This document shows positions 1 to 13,230 of a stretch of DNA of 64,000 nt, in pieces. The stretch spans positions 50,970,452-51,034,451 of the forward strand of contig NC_087065.1 of assembly GCF_963678635.1 (NCBI RefSeq). Direction: 5' to 3'. The stretch is from Symsagittifera roscoffensis (taxonomy: Eukaryota; Xenacoelomorpha; Acoela; Convolutidae). The translations under genes and the position numbers were made by a program. How positions within the stretch are numbered: position 1 is the first letter of the stretch; every line of letters begins with the position of its first letter. Under the pieces are notes generated by a model. It was given only the letters and a program-made list of their open reading frames with translations. It was not told the origin of the DNA and did not search any database.

Positions 1-815
1 GCTACATACCCATTTAGATTATTGGTTGTACGGTTCAACTGGAACGTTTTTGCCTTCTGGTTGTACCATGATAGATTTTTAAAAGAATTTCAGAAAATTT
101 TCTCGGGTGCGCTTTCGGGTTTGAGGCATAGCTAATCGAATTGAGAGAGCCAATTGAGAGATACAAGTCCCAATTGAACAGCTGCGACGAGTACAGAAGC
201 CGAGAGCTCACATTAAATTTCTAGCCTGACATTTTCCATGTCAGCTTGATTCGATTTTTTTTTCGAAATAAAACATACAAATTTACTAAAAAATGATCAT
301 TTGACCGTGTAATTGTTTGAAAATGTGAGAAAAACGGTTGAGGATTTCAGGCATGTTTTGCTCAACCAAAAATTTCCTGAAACGAAAATTCAAAAAAATC
401 CTTTCAACAACGAGGTATTTTTTCAGACTTTCATAAGCTTCAATGATAATCATTTTGATCGTAAAATCTTTTTATAGTAAGTGTTTTGACGTTTGGTTGT
501 TTTACATACCTGATGATGCTAATTATAGCAAAAATCTTCGTACCTTAATTTCGTTTTGTATATACAATTAAGATTTCATCCTGAAACTCCTAATAACAGT
601 AAATATCAAATAAAAATTGTCACTCGATTGCGTTACTAGCTCGAAATTAGTCAAAATCAAAAAAATAATTAAAACCGGTTTTTCTCAACATCGGGAAGCT
701 TTTTTTAGAAAACTTCAAATGTCATTCGAATCACGGCTCAAATTTTGTCAATATATCAAAAATCAACTCATTTCTATTGAATGGTTGTGACAGCTGATAC
801 TGCCTGGATAGCAGA
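1..815. repeat. Left arm of the large repeat, first copy, cut by the window edge
   Basis: This stretch matches 16470-17285 almost base for base, so it is the left part of a large duplicated block whose true left border lies outside the window. I see no coding capacity. It contains a short hammerhead-like core near 510-535 and leads without a break into the 4.77 kb repeat unit. The section from about 595 is also a diverged relative of 3340-3500 and 5440-5560, showing older internal duplications. Confidence 0.85.
510..535 (+). ncRNA. Degenerate hammerhead-ribozyme-like core
   Basis: The string CTGATGA is followed directly by a 14-base hairpin with a 4-5 bp stem (GCTA...TAGC) and then an A run where an active hammerhead has GAAA. 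The order CTGATGA, helix II, GAAA is the hammerhead core known from Penelope-like elements and retrozymes. The conserved G of GAAA is missing, so cleavage is unlikely. The same arrangement recurs at 16980-17005 and, on the minus strand, next to the Penelope-like remnant at 13853-13872. A chance match cannot be excluded. Confidence 0.3.
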
Positions 816-1821
816 AAGAAAACACAACCGAACACAAAAGTCTCCACAATTATCAAAAATTAACATAACACCAATTCCTGATTTCGCGACTTTCTGTGAA
901 AGAGTTATCACATCAAAGCTTTTGACAAGTGGGATGGTAATTCAAAATCAAGTTTGATTAGAGGGAAGAGGTTGCCATGAGAATTTAAAAGAATAGACTG
1001 AGCACTCCGGAAGCACGTAGACAAAGAAGAATTAAAGGATGTAATGAACAATGGGTTTAAGTAGGTACACTACCATCAATCTTAGTCTTCCTGTTGCAGC
1101 ACTAAACAAGCAAGGAAAAAAGTTCATAAAATCAGTTCGAGTTTAACGAGCAAAAGATTAATTGGGGTTTTTAAAAATTATTTGGAAGAAAGTTTTTATC
1201 TCATACCTGCTAGCCAATAACCCAGTTTTTTCAACCCAGTTGAAATCACCATATTGTGCTCGCACTTCATTGATTTAAACTGCTGATTTCAAAAGGTGAT
1301 TACAATTGCGATGATCAACTCAGCAACTATTGATGAAGCATTAAGAGAACAAAAACAGTATGATTAATCTGAGACATACACAAGCAGTGGCTTGCACAAC
1401 GGCATTGCAAATAGAATTCCTCAGCTGAAGATACTGTGCCGACTCTTTAGCACAACTTAAGATTAATTTGTTTCCGCTACGCTTCTGAAATTATTTTTGT
1501 GTAGGTGCAAATCATCCAGGTACTGTTCTCACTTCACATCGACCAATGGTGCGCTTTTATTAAAAATGTCTTCTTCCTAAGTTATTTCACAACAACGAGG
1601 GTTCGGGGTCACTTAACAATTCCGAACTAATTGTATATACAGAACAAATTAATAAAATTACTTGACAAAGTTAGACAAAGGACGTAACTAGCACTTCATC
1701 TATTACAGTTTCATTGATAATTGTATAGTCTTAGGTACAATAAAAAAGCTCACACACAATTGATTGTTTTATCTTCAAAATTTAATTACAGGGCTAGTAA
1801 TTTCAAAGATAATTCATATAT

Positions 1822-1872
1822 TTAGAGAGAGATAGAGCGAGAGAGAGAGAGATGGAGATTGATGAGAAAGAG
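1822..1872. repeat. GA-rich microsatellite
   Basis: An (AG)n-type purine tract lies inside the repeat unit. It is conserved in position in the other unit copies (about 6598-6640 and 18294-18345), with slightly different repeat numbers. Related purine tracts lie near 2700, 4740, 7475, 9515, 19160 and 21080. These mark the internal subunit structure. Confidence 0.85.
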
Positions 1873-2189
1873 ACGAGGGAAAATTGGATCTCTCGATACA
1901 GCTTATAGAAGTTAGAGATACCGTTTATTAACCCCATTTTCAAAAGAAGCTAAAAAAATCATGCTGAAACTGTTTAATCTATGAAAGGTCTGAGGAGACG
2001 CCTATAGTTGAAAACAACCATTTCAAGCATTATTTATTTACCTCAATCACATTCGATTCCATTGAACATAACTATCTTACATCAATTAACTCTATAAGAA
2101 AGATTCGATGCTGTAGCAACCAATTTACAACCAATTTAATTTTATCGTTCACAGTCAATTTAATTTGCATCAGTTATTTTTATCATTCC

Positions 2190-2680
2190 TATCTTCAAAT
2201 GACGGGTTGAATCAGTTACAAAGTTCCTTGCCCCAACTCCCAACTCACTACTTTTTTTGCCGAAAATCATTTGATTTTGAATGCATCAAAATCAGGCATT
2301 ATAACTTTTGGTCAAAAAAATGATAAACAGAACGTGGACAATGGCCGACTTATTTTAAATGAACAATACATTGTCTTAGCTATATGGTCGGAATCCCTAT
2401 CTCCCATTGACCCGTTGAATCAGCTACAAAGTTCCTTGCTCGAACTTACGAACTGTTTTCCAAAAAACAGTTGAATTTGATTCTATCAAAATCAGATTTT
2501 ATACCTTTTTGTCAAAATTATTTGAATTTGAATGCACCAAAATCAGAATTCTCACAAGTGGACAAAATTACGCGCAAACTCAGAATTTTACTTTCTAAAT
2601 TGCTTTGTTTTAATATACATTTGGACGACATTTCCTTCGAATGTTTTAGAAATTTCTTAGTTACAGGACAAGTGACTTGA
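2190..2680 (+). pseudogene. LINE reverse-transcriptase scraps, copy A
   Basis: Two short adjoining frames (2271-2474 and 2471-2680) contain the pattern LNQLQSSL...LNASKSGIITFG. This is the segment just after the catalytic YADD box in non-LTR (LINE) reverse transcriptases. The YADD box itself is destroyed. The segment occurs in diverged tandem versions: LNQLQSSL lies at about 2205 and 2415, and the LNAxKS motif near 2280 and 2525. The frames are far too short for a working enzyme. The same remnant appears at 6963-7453 and, best preserved, at 18634-19142. I infer that an old LINE fragment was captured and amplified with the repeat. Confidence 0.6.
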
Positions 2681-5590
2681 AAGACAATTCATTTTTTTTT
2701 GAGAGAGGGAAAGAGAAATATGGAGAGTAACGAGATATAAACGAAGGAAAACTTGATATCTAGATACACCTTACAGAAGTTTATTCTTAAAACTACCGTT
2801 TATTAACCCCGTTTTCAAATCAAAGACAAATTAACCATGCTGAGTCTGTTTGATTCATAACTTGAGGATTGAGTAGTCACTTCTGTTTAAAAACAACCAT
2901 TTCAAAGCAATTATTTCTTACCATAACCACATTTGGTTACAAAAATCATAACCAACATAGAAATAAACATTGTATTTTTAAATAACAAGAAAAATTTTTA
3001 AAAGATCTAGCACCAGACAACAAAATTAATTGATAGAAAGAAAACCGGTTGCTGAGCAACTAGCACGGAATAAGCCAGCCATATTAAAAATGTAATGAGT
3101 GCTTTAATTTGAAAAATATATGGTTGCGTAGAAAATTTCACAAGGAACATTGAATAAAAAACAAAAATTGAAACAAATCTAAATTTTGTTTCTAAATTTT
3201 GCACAATGGACTTAATTTTTTTTTTGACTTTTTTGTTTGCCAAACAAGCACTAAATGAAGCATTTGAAATTGATTTTTTAAACTAAAATAAGTCTTTATT
3301 CTAAAACATTAAGCAAAACAGTAAACATCTACATGAAGAGCGTAACTCGATTGCGTTACTAACTTGAATTTAGGCGGAAATTTTGTAAAATCTTTTCAAA
3401 TCGATTGTTTTCGAAATTTGAAATTTTTTAGAATGTTATTCGCATCGCGGCTGAAAGTTTTGAACTAGATAAATCACTAAAACTACTCCGATTACTAGTT
3501 GTCATAGCGGATTGGGCGTGGAAAACAAAATAGAAAGAAATAAAACACCTCGAAAGCAAAAAATCCTCCACAGTTTTCAAAGATTAACTTAACACCAAAC
3601 AGTGATTTTTGCGACTCTCCGTGAAACTGTCAGATCAAAGGTTTTGATAAAGTTGAATGAAAATTCGCAACCAAATTTGATTTGACGGGAGAGGTCGGTA
3701 TGCGAGCTGAAAAGAATAAACTGAGCAATCCGGAGCCACATAGGCAGAGAATAACTAAGGGATGAAATGAACACTCGTATGAGATACAGACATACTACCA
3801 TAAAGTTTAATCTGCTTGATGCAGCACTAAGCAGGAAAAGTTTTTCAAGAAATCAGTTCAAGTTTAAAGTGCAACAGACTAGTTGCGACTTTTTAAAATA
3901 TTAGAAATTTTATCTCATAACTGCTAGCCAATAATCTGTTTTTTTGTCAATTCAATTGAACTCACCATATTGTGCTCGCACTCTTTTCAATTTAAATGCT
4001 GATTACAAAAGCTGATTACAAATGCAATGATCAGCTCAGCAAGTAACGATGACTCATTAGGCGAACAAAAACAGTCTGATTACTCTGAGACATACACACG
4101 CAGTGGCTTGCACAACGGCATTTCATATAAAAAATCTTCAACTGAAGATACTTTGCCGTCTCTTTAGATACTTTATACGCAATTTTTTTTTTCGCTTTGT
4201 TCCTGAATTTTTTTTGTGTAGTTGCAAATTATCCAGGTACAGTCCTCACTTCACATCCTCTAAACCTGCTTAAGAAAAAAATCCTCATAGTCTCCTTCCT
4301 ACTACATTTCACAACAACGTGATTTATGCAACAAATCAAAATTATAAGTAAATTAAGGTTAAAATTACTAACTTTACTAGACTAATTTAAAATAATAAAG
4401 TAATCTCAATACCACTTTATCAAAAATTTTATAAATTTAAATGATCATTTACTAATTTTTCGTCTTTCAAAAGAAGGCCAGTTTCAATTATAATCAACTA
4501 CCGGAACAAAAATGTTTTAGAAAATCAATCAATGACCTGCCTCACAATTTCCGTGATTTGACATCATTTCGTGCATATTTTTATTTTATGCATTCTTTCG
4601 ACATCATGCATTTTCAATTCTGATATAAGTTAGGGTGATCGAAAAGAATTAGAAAAATTGGCAACCAGTTGAGTTTTTTAGCTTCAAAATTTCTGCAATT
4701 ACAAGGCAGGTACTTTTAGAGACAATTCATATACTTAGAGCGAAAGAGGGAAAGAGAGAAACAGACATAAAGAGAGAGGGAGATTAAAGATATAGAAATG
4801 AAGGATAATTTGGTCTCTCGATACGACTGATACAAGCTCAAGCTTAAAGATACTGTTTTCTACTCCCATTTTCCAAAGGAAGCCAAGTTAGTCATTCTGA
4901 GTCCGTTCAATTCATATCATGAGGTCCAAGAAGACGCTTCTAATTGAAAACAAACAGTTTTGAAAAGGGCAATTTTCGTTTCGCCCAATTGCATTTATTT
5001 CCATCAATCTCAATCGTTATTAACTTAATTCAATGTTAGAAAACCAAGGTTTTTTAACAACTCAAAATTGTTTTTAAAGCTTTAGCAATGACAAGACAGA
5101 GTAAAATCAAGGATAGCCCGTTGCTTTGCAAGTAGCACAATTTTCTTTGACCGTAGTAGAAAAAAAGGGTTTTCAATTTTACATTTTTCTACAAATTAGC
5201 GCCGTTGTTTAAGGGGTAGGTAGCCTGTGGTGTAATTTGAGAACTATGCAATTGGAAAAAATATTTCTGCAAGATTGACAACAATTGTCCCCAAAATTTG
5301 AATCAAAACAAAAAATAAAAGAAAACTTTAAGAAAGTTTTTTTTTGTAATTTTTGCACAAAAAAATTTAAATTTAAGAAAAAAAATGCCTAACAAGCGCT
5401 AGATGAGTAATCGAACTTTTTAAAAAATGTTAAAAGAAACAGTAAATTTCCAGATTACTAGTGTGACTCGATCGCCTTGTTAGCTCGATATTAGTAAGAA
5501 AAAATCAAGAAATCCAAACCGCTGTTTCTTAACATTGTGCCTTTTTCTCAAATTTTTCTTAAATGTCGTTCGAGTTATGACTGAGAAACT

Positions 5591-8500
5591 AAGAAAACAC
5601 AACCGAACACAAAAGTCTCCACAATTATCAAAAATTAACATAACACCAATTCCTGATTTCGCGACTTTCTGTGAAAGAGTTATCACATCAAAGCTTTTGA
5701 CAAGTGGGATGGTAATTCAAAATCAAGTTTGATTAGAGGGAAGAGGTTGCCATGAGAATTTAAAAGAATAGACTGAGCACTCCGGAAGCACGTAGACAAA
5801 GAAGAATTAAAGGATGTAATGAACAATGGGTTTAAGTAGGTACACTACCATCAATCTTAGTCTTCCTGTTGCAGCACTAAACAAGCAAGGAAAAAAGTTC
5901 AAAAAATCAGTTCGAGTTTAACGAGCAAAAGATTAATTGGGGTTTTTAAAAATTATTTGGAAGAAAGTTTTTATCTCATACCTGCTAGCCAATAACCCAG
6001 TTTTTTCAACCCAGTTGAAATCACCATATTGTGCTCGCACTTCATTGATTTAAACTGCTGATTTCAAAAGGTGATTACAATTGCGATGATCAACTCAGCA
6101 ACTATTGATGACGCATTAAGAGAACAAAAACAGTATGATTAATCTGAGACATACACAAGCAGTGGCTTGCACAACGGCATTGCAAATAGAATTCCTCAGC
6201 TGAAGATACTGTGCCGACTCTTTAGCACAACTTAAGATTAATTTGTTTCCGCTACGCTTCTGAAATTATTTTTGTGTAGGTGCAAATCATCCAGGTACTG
6301 TTCTCACTTCACATCGACCAATGGTGCGCTTTTATTAAAAATGTCTTCTTCCTAAGTTATTTCACAACAACGAGGGTTCGGGGTCACTTAACAATTCCGA
6401 ACTAATTGTATATACAGAACAAATTAATAAAATTACTTGTCAAAGTTAGACAAAGGACGTAACTAGCACTTCATCTATTACAGTTTCATTGATAATTGTA
6501 TAGTCTTAGGTACAATAAAAAAGCTCACACACAATTGATTGTTTTATCTTCAAAATTTAATTACAGGGCTAGTAATTTCAAAGATAATTCATATATTTAG
6601 AGAGAGATAGAGCGAGAGAGAGAGATGGAGATTGATGAGAAAGAGACGAAGGAAAATTGGATCTCTCGATACAGCTTATAGAAGTTAGAGATACCGTTTA
6701 TTAACCCCATTTTCAAAAGAAGCTAAAAAAATCATGCTGAAACTGTTTAATCTATGAAAGGTCTGAGGATACGCCTATAGTTGAAAACAACCATTTCAAG
6801 CATTATTTATTTACCTCAATCACATTCAATTCCATTGAACATAACTATCTTACATCAATTAACTCTATAAGAAAGATTCGATGCTGTAGCAACCAATTTA
6901 CAACCAATTTAATTTTATCGTTCACAGTCAATTTAATTTGCATCAGTTATTTTTATCATTCCTATCTTCAAATGACGGGTTGAATCAGTTACAAAGTTCC
7001 TTGCCCCAACTCCCAACTCACTACTTTTTTTGCCGAAAATCATTTGATTTTGAATGCATCAAAATCAGGCATTATAACTTTTGGTCAAAAAAATGATAAA
7101 CAGAACGTGGACAATGGCCGACTTATTTTAAATGAACAATACATTGTCTTAGCTATATGGTCGGAATCCCTATCTCCCATTGACCCGTTGAATCAGCTAC
7201 AAAGTTCCTTGCTCGAACTTACGAACTGTTTTCCAAAAAACAGTTGAATTTGATTCTATCAAAATCAGATTTTATACCTTTTTGTCAAAATTATTTGAAT
7301 TTGAATGCATCAAAATCAGAATTCTCACAAGTGGACAAAATTACGCGCAAACTCAGAATTTTACTTTCTAAATTGCTTTGTTTTAATATACATTTGGACG
7401 ACATTTCCTTCGAATGTTTTAGAAATTTCTTAGTTACAGGACAAGTGACTTGAAAGACAATTCATTTTTTTTGAGAGAGGGAAAGAGAAATATGGAGAGT
7501 AACGAGATATAAACGAAGGAAAACTTGATATCTAGATACACCTTACAGAAGTTTATTCTTAAAACTACCGTTTATTAACCCCGTTTTCAAATCAAAGACA
7601 AATTAACCATGCTGAGTCTGTTTGATTCATAACATGAGGATTGAGTAGTCACTTCTGTTTAAAAACAACAATTTCAAAGCAATTATTTCTTACCATAACC
7701 ACATTTGGTTACAAAAATCATAACCAACATAGAAATAAACATTGTATTTTTAAATAACAAGAAAAATTTTTAAAAGATCTAGCACCAGACAACAAAATTA
7801 ATTGATAGAAAGAAAACCGGTTGCTGAGCAACTAGCACGGAATAAGCCAGCCATATTAAAAATGTAATGAGTGCTTTAATTTGAAAAATATATGGTTGCG
7901 TAGAAAATTTCACAAGGAACATTGAATAAAAAACAAAAATTGAAACAAATCTAAATTTTGTTTCTAAATTTTGCACAATGGACTTAATTTTTTTTTTGAC
8001 TTTTTTGTTTGCCAAACAAGCACTAAATGAAGCATTTGAAATTGATTTTTTAAACTAAAATAAGTCTTTATTCTAAAACATTAAGCAAAACAGTAAACAT
8101 CTACATGAAGAGCGTAACTCGATTGCGTTACTAACTTGAATTTAGGCGGAAATTTTGTAAAAACTTTTCAAATCGATTGTTTTCGAAATTTGAAATTTTT
8201 TAGAATGTTATTCGCATCGCGGCTGAAAGTTTTGAACTAGATAAATCACTAAAACTACTCCGATTACTAGTTGTCATAGCGGATTGGGCGTGGAAAACAA
8301 AATAGAAAGAAATAAAACACCTCGAAAGCAAAAAATCCTCCACAGTTTTCAAAGATTAACTTAACACCAAACAGTGATTTTTGCGACTCTCCGTGAAACT
8401 GTCAGATCAAAGGTTTTGATAAAGTTGAATGAAAATTCGCAACCAAATTTGATTTGACGGGAGAGGTCGGTATGCGAGCTGAAAAGAATAAACTGAGCAA

Positions 8501-10205
8501 TCCGGAGCCACATAGGCAGAGAATAACTAAGGGATGAAATGAACACTCGTATGAGATACAGACATACTACCATAAAGTTTAATCTGCTTGCTGCAGCACT
8601 AAGCAGGAAAAGTTTTTCAAGAAATCAGTTCAAGTTTAAAGTGCAACAGACTAGTTGCGACTTTTTAATATATTAGAAATTTTATCTCATAACTGCTAGC
8701 CAATAATCTGTTTTTTTTTTCAATTCAATTGAACTCACCATATTGTGCTCGCACTCTTTTCAATTTAAATGCTGATTACAAAAGCTGATTACAAATGCAA
8801 TGATCAGCTCAGCAAGTAACGATGACTCATTAAGCGAACAAAAACAGTCTGATTACTCTGAGACATACACACGCAGTGGCTTGCACAACGGCATTTCATA
8901 TAAAAAATCTTCAACTGAAGATACTTTGCCGTCTCTTTTGATACTTTATACGCAATTTTTTTTTCGCTGTGTTCCTGAATTTTTTTTGTGTAGTTGCAAA
9001 TTATCCAGGTACAGTCCTCACTTCACATCCTCTAAACCTGCTTAAGAAAAAAATCCTCATAGTCTCCTTCCTACTACATTTCACAACAACGTGATTTATG
9101 CAACAAATCAAAATTATAAGTAAATTAAGGTTAAAATTACTAACTTTACTAGACTAATTCAAAATAATAAAGTAATCTCAATACCACTTTATCAAAAATT
9201 TTATAAATTTAAATGATCATTTACTAATTTTTCGTCTTTCAAAAGAAGGCCAGTTTCAATTATAATCAACTACCTGAACAAAAATGTTTTAGAAAATCAA
9301 TCAATGACTTGCCTCACAATTTCCGTGATTTGACATTATTTCGTGCATATTTATTTTTATGCATTCTTTCGACATCATGCATTTTCAATTCTGATATAAG
9401 TTAGGGTGATCGAAAAGAATTAGAAAAATTGGCAACCAGTTGAGTTTTTTAGCTTCAAAATTTCTGCAATTACAAGACAGGTACTTTTAGAGACAATTCA
9501 TATACTTAGAGCGAAAGAAGGAAAGATAGAAACAGACGTAAAGAGAGAGGGAGATTAAAGAGATAGAAATGAAGGATAATTTGGTCTCTCGATACGACTG
9601 ATACAAGCTCAAGCTTAAAGATACTGTTTTCTACTCCCATTTTCCAAAGGAAGCCAAGTTAGTCATTCTGAGTCCGTTCAATTCATATCACGATGTCCAA
9701 GAAGACGCTTCTAATTGAAAACATACAGTTTTGAAAAGGGCAATTTTCGTTTCGCCCAATTGCATTTATTTCCATCAATCGTTATTTACTTAATTCAATG
9801 TTAGAAAACCAAGGTTTTTTAACAACTCAAAATTGTTTTCAAAGCTTTAGCAATGACAAGACAGAGCAAAATCAAGGATAGCACGTTGCTTTGCAAGTAG
9901 CACAATTTTCTTTGACCGTAGTAGAAAAAAAAGGGTTTTCAATTTTACATTTTTCTACAAACTAGCGCCGTTGTTTAAGGGGTAGGTAGCCTGTGGTGTA
10001 ATTTGAGAACTATATAATTGGAAAAAAAATGTCTGCAGGATTGACAACAATTGTCCCCAAAATTTGAATCAAAACAAAAAATAAAAGAAAACTTTAAGAA
10101 AATTTTTTTTGTAATTTTTGCACAAAAAAATTTAAATTTAAGAAAAAAATGCCTAACAAGCGCTAGATGAATTATCGAAATTTTTTAAAAATGTTAAAAG
10201 AAACA
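5591..10205. repeat. 4.77 kb repeat unit, copy B (truncated)
   Basis: This is the second member of the tandem pair, nearly identical to copy A with scattered single-base and run-length differences. It ends at about 10205, where copies A and C carry on with sequence that copy B lacks. The left junction joins the right end of copy A (ending CTGAGAAACT) to sequence beginning AAGAAAACAC. In copy C the same right end continues differently, so the junction shows the breakpoint of an unequal exchange. Confidence 0.9.
6963..7453 (+). pseudogene. LINE reverse-transcriptase scraps, copy B
   Basis: This is the copy B counterpart of the remnant at 2190-2680, with the same short frames (7044-7247 and 7244-7453) and one visible residue change (Ala-Ser for Ala-Pro) in the second frame. 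It is interpreted as a dead LINE RT fragment that moved with the repeat unit. Confidence 0.55.
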
Positions 10206-10729
10206 ATTGAAATAATTGAGATTTAGGAGTTATTGCTGAGTTTTGAGATGTTTTTCTTATTCAGAAAAAACATTTGGCATATTTTGGCAGTGAAAGCTTG
10301 GCAGAGATAATTAGGCAAAATTTGGCAGAGTTAGAAGGTAAGTAATAATCAGAATTTCATCATCACAGAATGAGTGTAGATCAAAAAATTTTTCGGAAAT
10401 CAAAAAATATTTTTTTTTCTGAAACATCGGATAAGTATATGAATTAACTTTTATTTTGGTTTTTCTGTTTTATTTTGAGAATTGGAAGAAAATTTGGGTT
10501 TGTTTTTTTTTCAAAATTTCGATTTTCAAAAAGTTTTTAGAATTGTTTAAAATTTGAGTTGAATTACTTAAGATTTAGAAGTTGTTGCTGAGTTTTGAAA
10601 TATTTCTTGTATCGAGAAAAAAGTTTGGCAGAAGCTGGCATGTCTTAATTTCAGAAAATTTTCATCAAGGATAAATCATAAAAAAATCATAAAAAAACGA
10701 CTGTTTTCTAGTTTTGACCTCTGTGTTGA
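10206..10729. other. No gene; AT-rich stretch with two related segments
   Basis: I see no coding potential. Two segments (about 10205-10330 and 10555-10640) share the wording GATTTAG(G/A)AGTT(A/G)TTGCTGAGTTTTGA followed further on by TTTGGCA, so this is an old local duplication next to the broken end of repeat copy B. Confidence 0.6.
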
Positions 10730-11950
10730 ATTTATACCTTTTTGTCAAATTCAATTGAACTTGAAGGCATCAAAATCAGAATTTACACTAATGGACAAAA
10801 TAAGCGCAATTTCAGTATTTTACTCTCTTAAATTCCTTGTTTCAATGTACATTTTGGACAACATTTCCTTCGAAATTCAGTTAAATTTCTGTATTGACCG
10901 AGAGCAAATGAGCGGAGCTACCATCTGTGAAAATATCAATTTTGCTTTCAATGGCTGATCAATAAAATCCGGGTCTGAAACTGCCAGTTCTCCCCATCTG
11001 CCTAGGTTTTTTACTTCGCATGAATAAGTATCAAACGTCTTAATTTGTTAGAAAACTGGCTTTTTCAGACCCGGATTACATTGGTAAGTCATTGAAACTA
11101 AATATTGATACTTTCACAGATTGGAACCTTCGACTGGAAATACACACCGACGGAAAATGAAGCTAGGTTCTAAAACGACCGGCTTTTTTCTAAAAACAGC
11201 TTCAAATGCTTTTAACCCTCCCTATCAAAGCCAGTTCAATGTGTGATTCTTTAATAACACCCTATCAACGCCTAGCTTCTCCTTATCTGAAAACGAACTT
11301 GATGTTGTTTGATTTTGCTGTCTTTTCCCATGAACCTTCCGGATTTTTGAATCCGGTCGAATATTTGTCCTGGCGACCAGGAAGAGTAGCAAATCTTTCC
11401 AATAGCCCTCCTGATTGTCGGGAAAAACTTAGTAATGATTGTATCTGTAAAAACGTTAAAATTCGGAGCGCTCTTTTCCTAGTATCGATGAAAACAATTT
11501 CCATCGTTTGCTGTATTTCTTCTACGTCCTGTTTGTGCTAGCGGAAACGGTTGTTCTGATTTTCGCGGTTTTTTTTGTTTGCAAAAAATTGTTACGTGCC
11601 ATGCACGCCTACTTCCAAAATTTAAAAAACTTTCGTCGCTCCAAATTAACCCCTCCGAGTTTGTTCAGTTGAACGATTTAGACTATTAATCATCTAAAAC
11701 AGCAAATCCTTTCACTGAACTGTTCCGAACAAAAACTCGTTGGCGACATGCATATCGGATCATGCTGATCGAATTTCACAGATGATAGCTCTGCTCATTT
11801 CCTCTCGGTCAATGTAAAAAATTTACTGAATTTCGAAAGAAATGTGTCCAAAATGTAGATTGAAGACAGGAATTTTATAGAGTAAAATTGAGAACTTGCG
11901 CTTGATTTTGTCCACTAGTGTATAATTTTATCAAAAAACTGTTAAACAGA
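10730..11950. repeat. Fold-back: inverted copies of a repeat-unit fragment
   Basis: The segment 10770-10945 matches the reverse complement of 11768-11945, giving diverged arms of about 175 bp around an 820 bp centre. The outer part of the arms is an old relative of 2480-2660 in the repeat unit. A smaller hairpin lies inside: about 10966-10995 and 11049-11078 are inverted repeats containing CCGGGTCTGAAA. The centre has overlapping frames on both strands (11206-11541 plus, 11283-11504 minus) that I do not recognise and do not call as genes. Confidence 0.6.
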
Positions 11951-12935
11951 ATGTGGAAACTGACCAATTTTTTAAAAACGATCAATACATAGCTAAAAAA
12001 ACCGATGCAAATACTTAAGTCTGATTCTTGATTCTAATCTTTCATTTCAATCTCAAACAAAAAAAGTATTTCAAAAACGGCCCAAGGAATTTAAACGACA
12101 GATACTATTGGTCAATATTTGCCCACAATATCTTTGATTGCTTTGCTTTGTTGTTTAGTTTTAAGTCATTTAGAGTATGCAGCATTATTGCATTTTTACT
12201 GATGTCCTTAGAAAATCAGTTGAACTGAGATTTGAAACGCACATTTTCAGATCAAAAAATAATTCTTCTGCCGCACACGAGAAAATTTTTTTTCTCGGAA
12301 TTGAGAAAAAAAATGAATTGAAATGCGTTACCCATCTATATCAGTATCTTACTAACAAAAAGCAAGTTTTCACAAATGCATTGAGTCTAACGACAGTCAA
12401 GTATACAATAAATCAAGGAACAAAGCAAAAAAGAATTCGATAACCACAGTTCATCTAGTAACCTACTTAAAAAGTTGTGTTTTCATGTGATGTAAAAAAA
12501 TTGAGTTTGATGCTCAGAAAATTGCGCAGTTTTGCTATAACCACATCAATGTTCAGGAAAAATTAAAAAAATTCTAACTACGCAAATGAAACCAAATCCT
12601 ATATGTACGCATACAAATGCATGGTTTGAATTATGTTTTCATTAGTTTATTTGCAATTATATATTCAGTGTTCTATTAATTTTTTATTTTTAGCCATTTT
12701 TACGGTTTTACAAAATTTTTACTTCACATTTTCATTCTTAAAATGATGATTTTTTTGATGTAATAATTTCATCTCATTTTACTCAAACATATGAATAAAT
12801 AAGCTGACTTTATAACTAATGTTAACTTTTAATTGTTACTATAATAAAGCACCGACTATTGTGTATGGTAATAAGGAAGTTTTTCCTTTTTTTCTTCTTC
12901 TTCTTCTTCTTCTACAACAGGCAATAAAAAAAACT
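11951..12935. other. No recognisable gene; TTC microsatellite at 12892-12913
   Basis: This is AT-rich sequence with only short frames that match no family I know. A (TTC)n run near 12892-12913 creates an artefactual poly-Arg stretch on the minus strand. Confidence 0.6.
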
Positions 12936-13230
12936 GTTAACAAGGATACCCGGTTGCTGAGCGAGCAGCACGGAACATTCCGATCATAAAAAAAGCAGAA
13001 AAAAAACAACTTGTTTTCTATTTGCAGCAATGGGTGGTGTAACTCAGGAACTGTACCATCGCGTAAAATTTTGTTTTTTTTTGTTGATTTTGCTTTTAAC
13101 TTTTGCAAAAAATTTTTAATTTTCTTTTGGTTTTTTTTTCGCGAAACAAGCGCTAAAGTTAAGTAGAATGGGTAACATAGTATTTTACAGTAAATTCTGT
13201 CGTAATCAACCGGAGATTTCAATTTGTATT
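12936..13230. repeat. Diverged fragment of the large repeat unit
   Basis: The wording GGTTGCTGAGC...AGCACGGAA and, further on, AACAAGCGCTAAA parallels 3045-3250 in copy A. The order and spacing are kept but similarity is low, so this is an older copy than A, B or C. Confidence 0.5.

Larger units (their letters stand above)
816..5590. repeat. 4.77 kb repeat unit, copy A
   Basis: This is the first member of a direct tandem pair. The sequence restarts at 5591 with the same bases found at 816, and the offset stays near 4773-4775 throughout. The unit is not a gene. It contains at least two diverged subunits: for example the stretch around 1210-1405 reappears around 3925-4130, and 840-960 reappears at 3555-3660. 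Each subunit carries a GA-rich tract (about 1822-1872, 2700-2730 and 4735-4790). Short frames of up to 78 codons recur in every copy but look like passengers. Confidence 0.92.

Noticed and set aside
2271-9045. Recurrent 60-80 codon frames in the large repeat as real small genes
   Set aside because: They recur only because the DNA is duplicated, are interrupted in diverged copies, and most have no protein-like features.
11206-11541. 111-codon plus frame and overlapping 73-codon minus frame
   Set aside because: Both lie in the centre of a fold-back, overlap each other on opposite strands, and show no recognisable motif.
12839-13222. 127-codon minus-strand frame with a poly-Arg run
   Set aside because: The Arg run is the reverse reading of a TTC microsatellite, and the rest overlaps a diverged non-coding repeat fragment.
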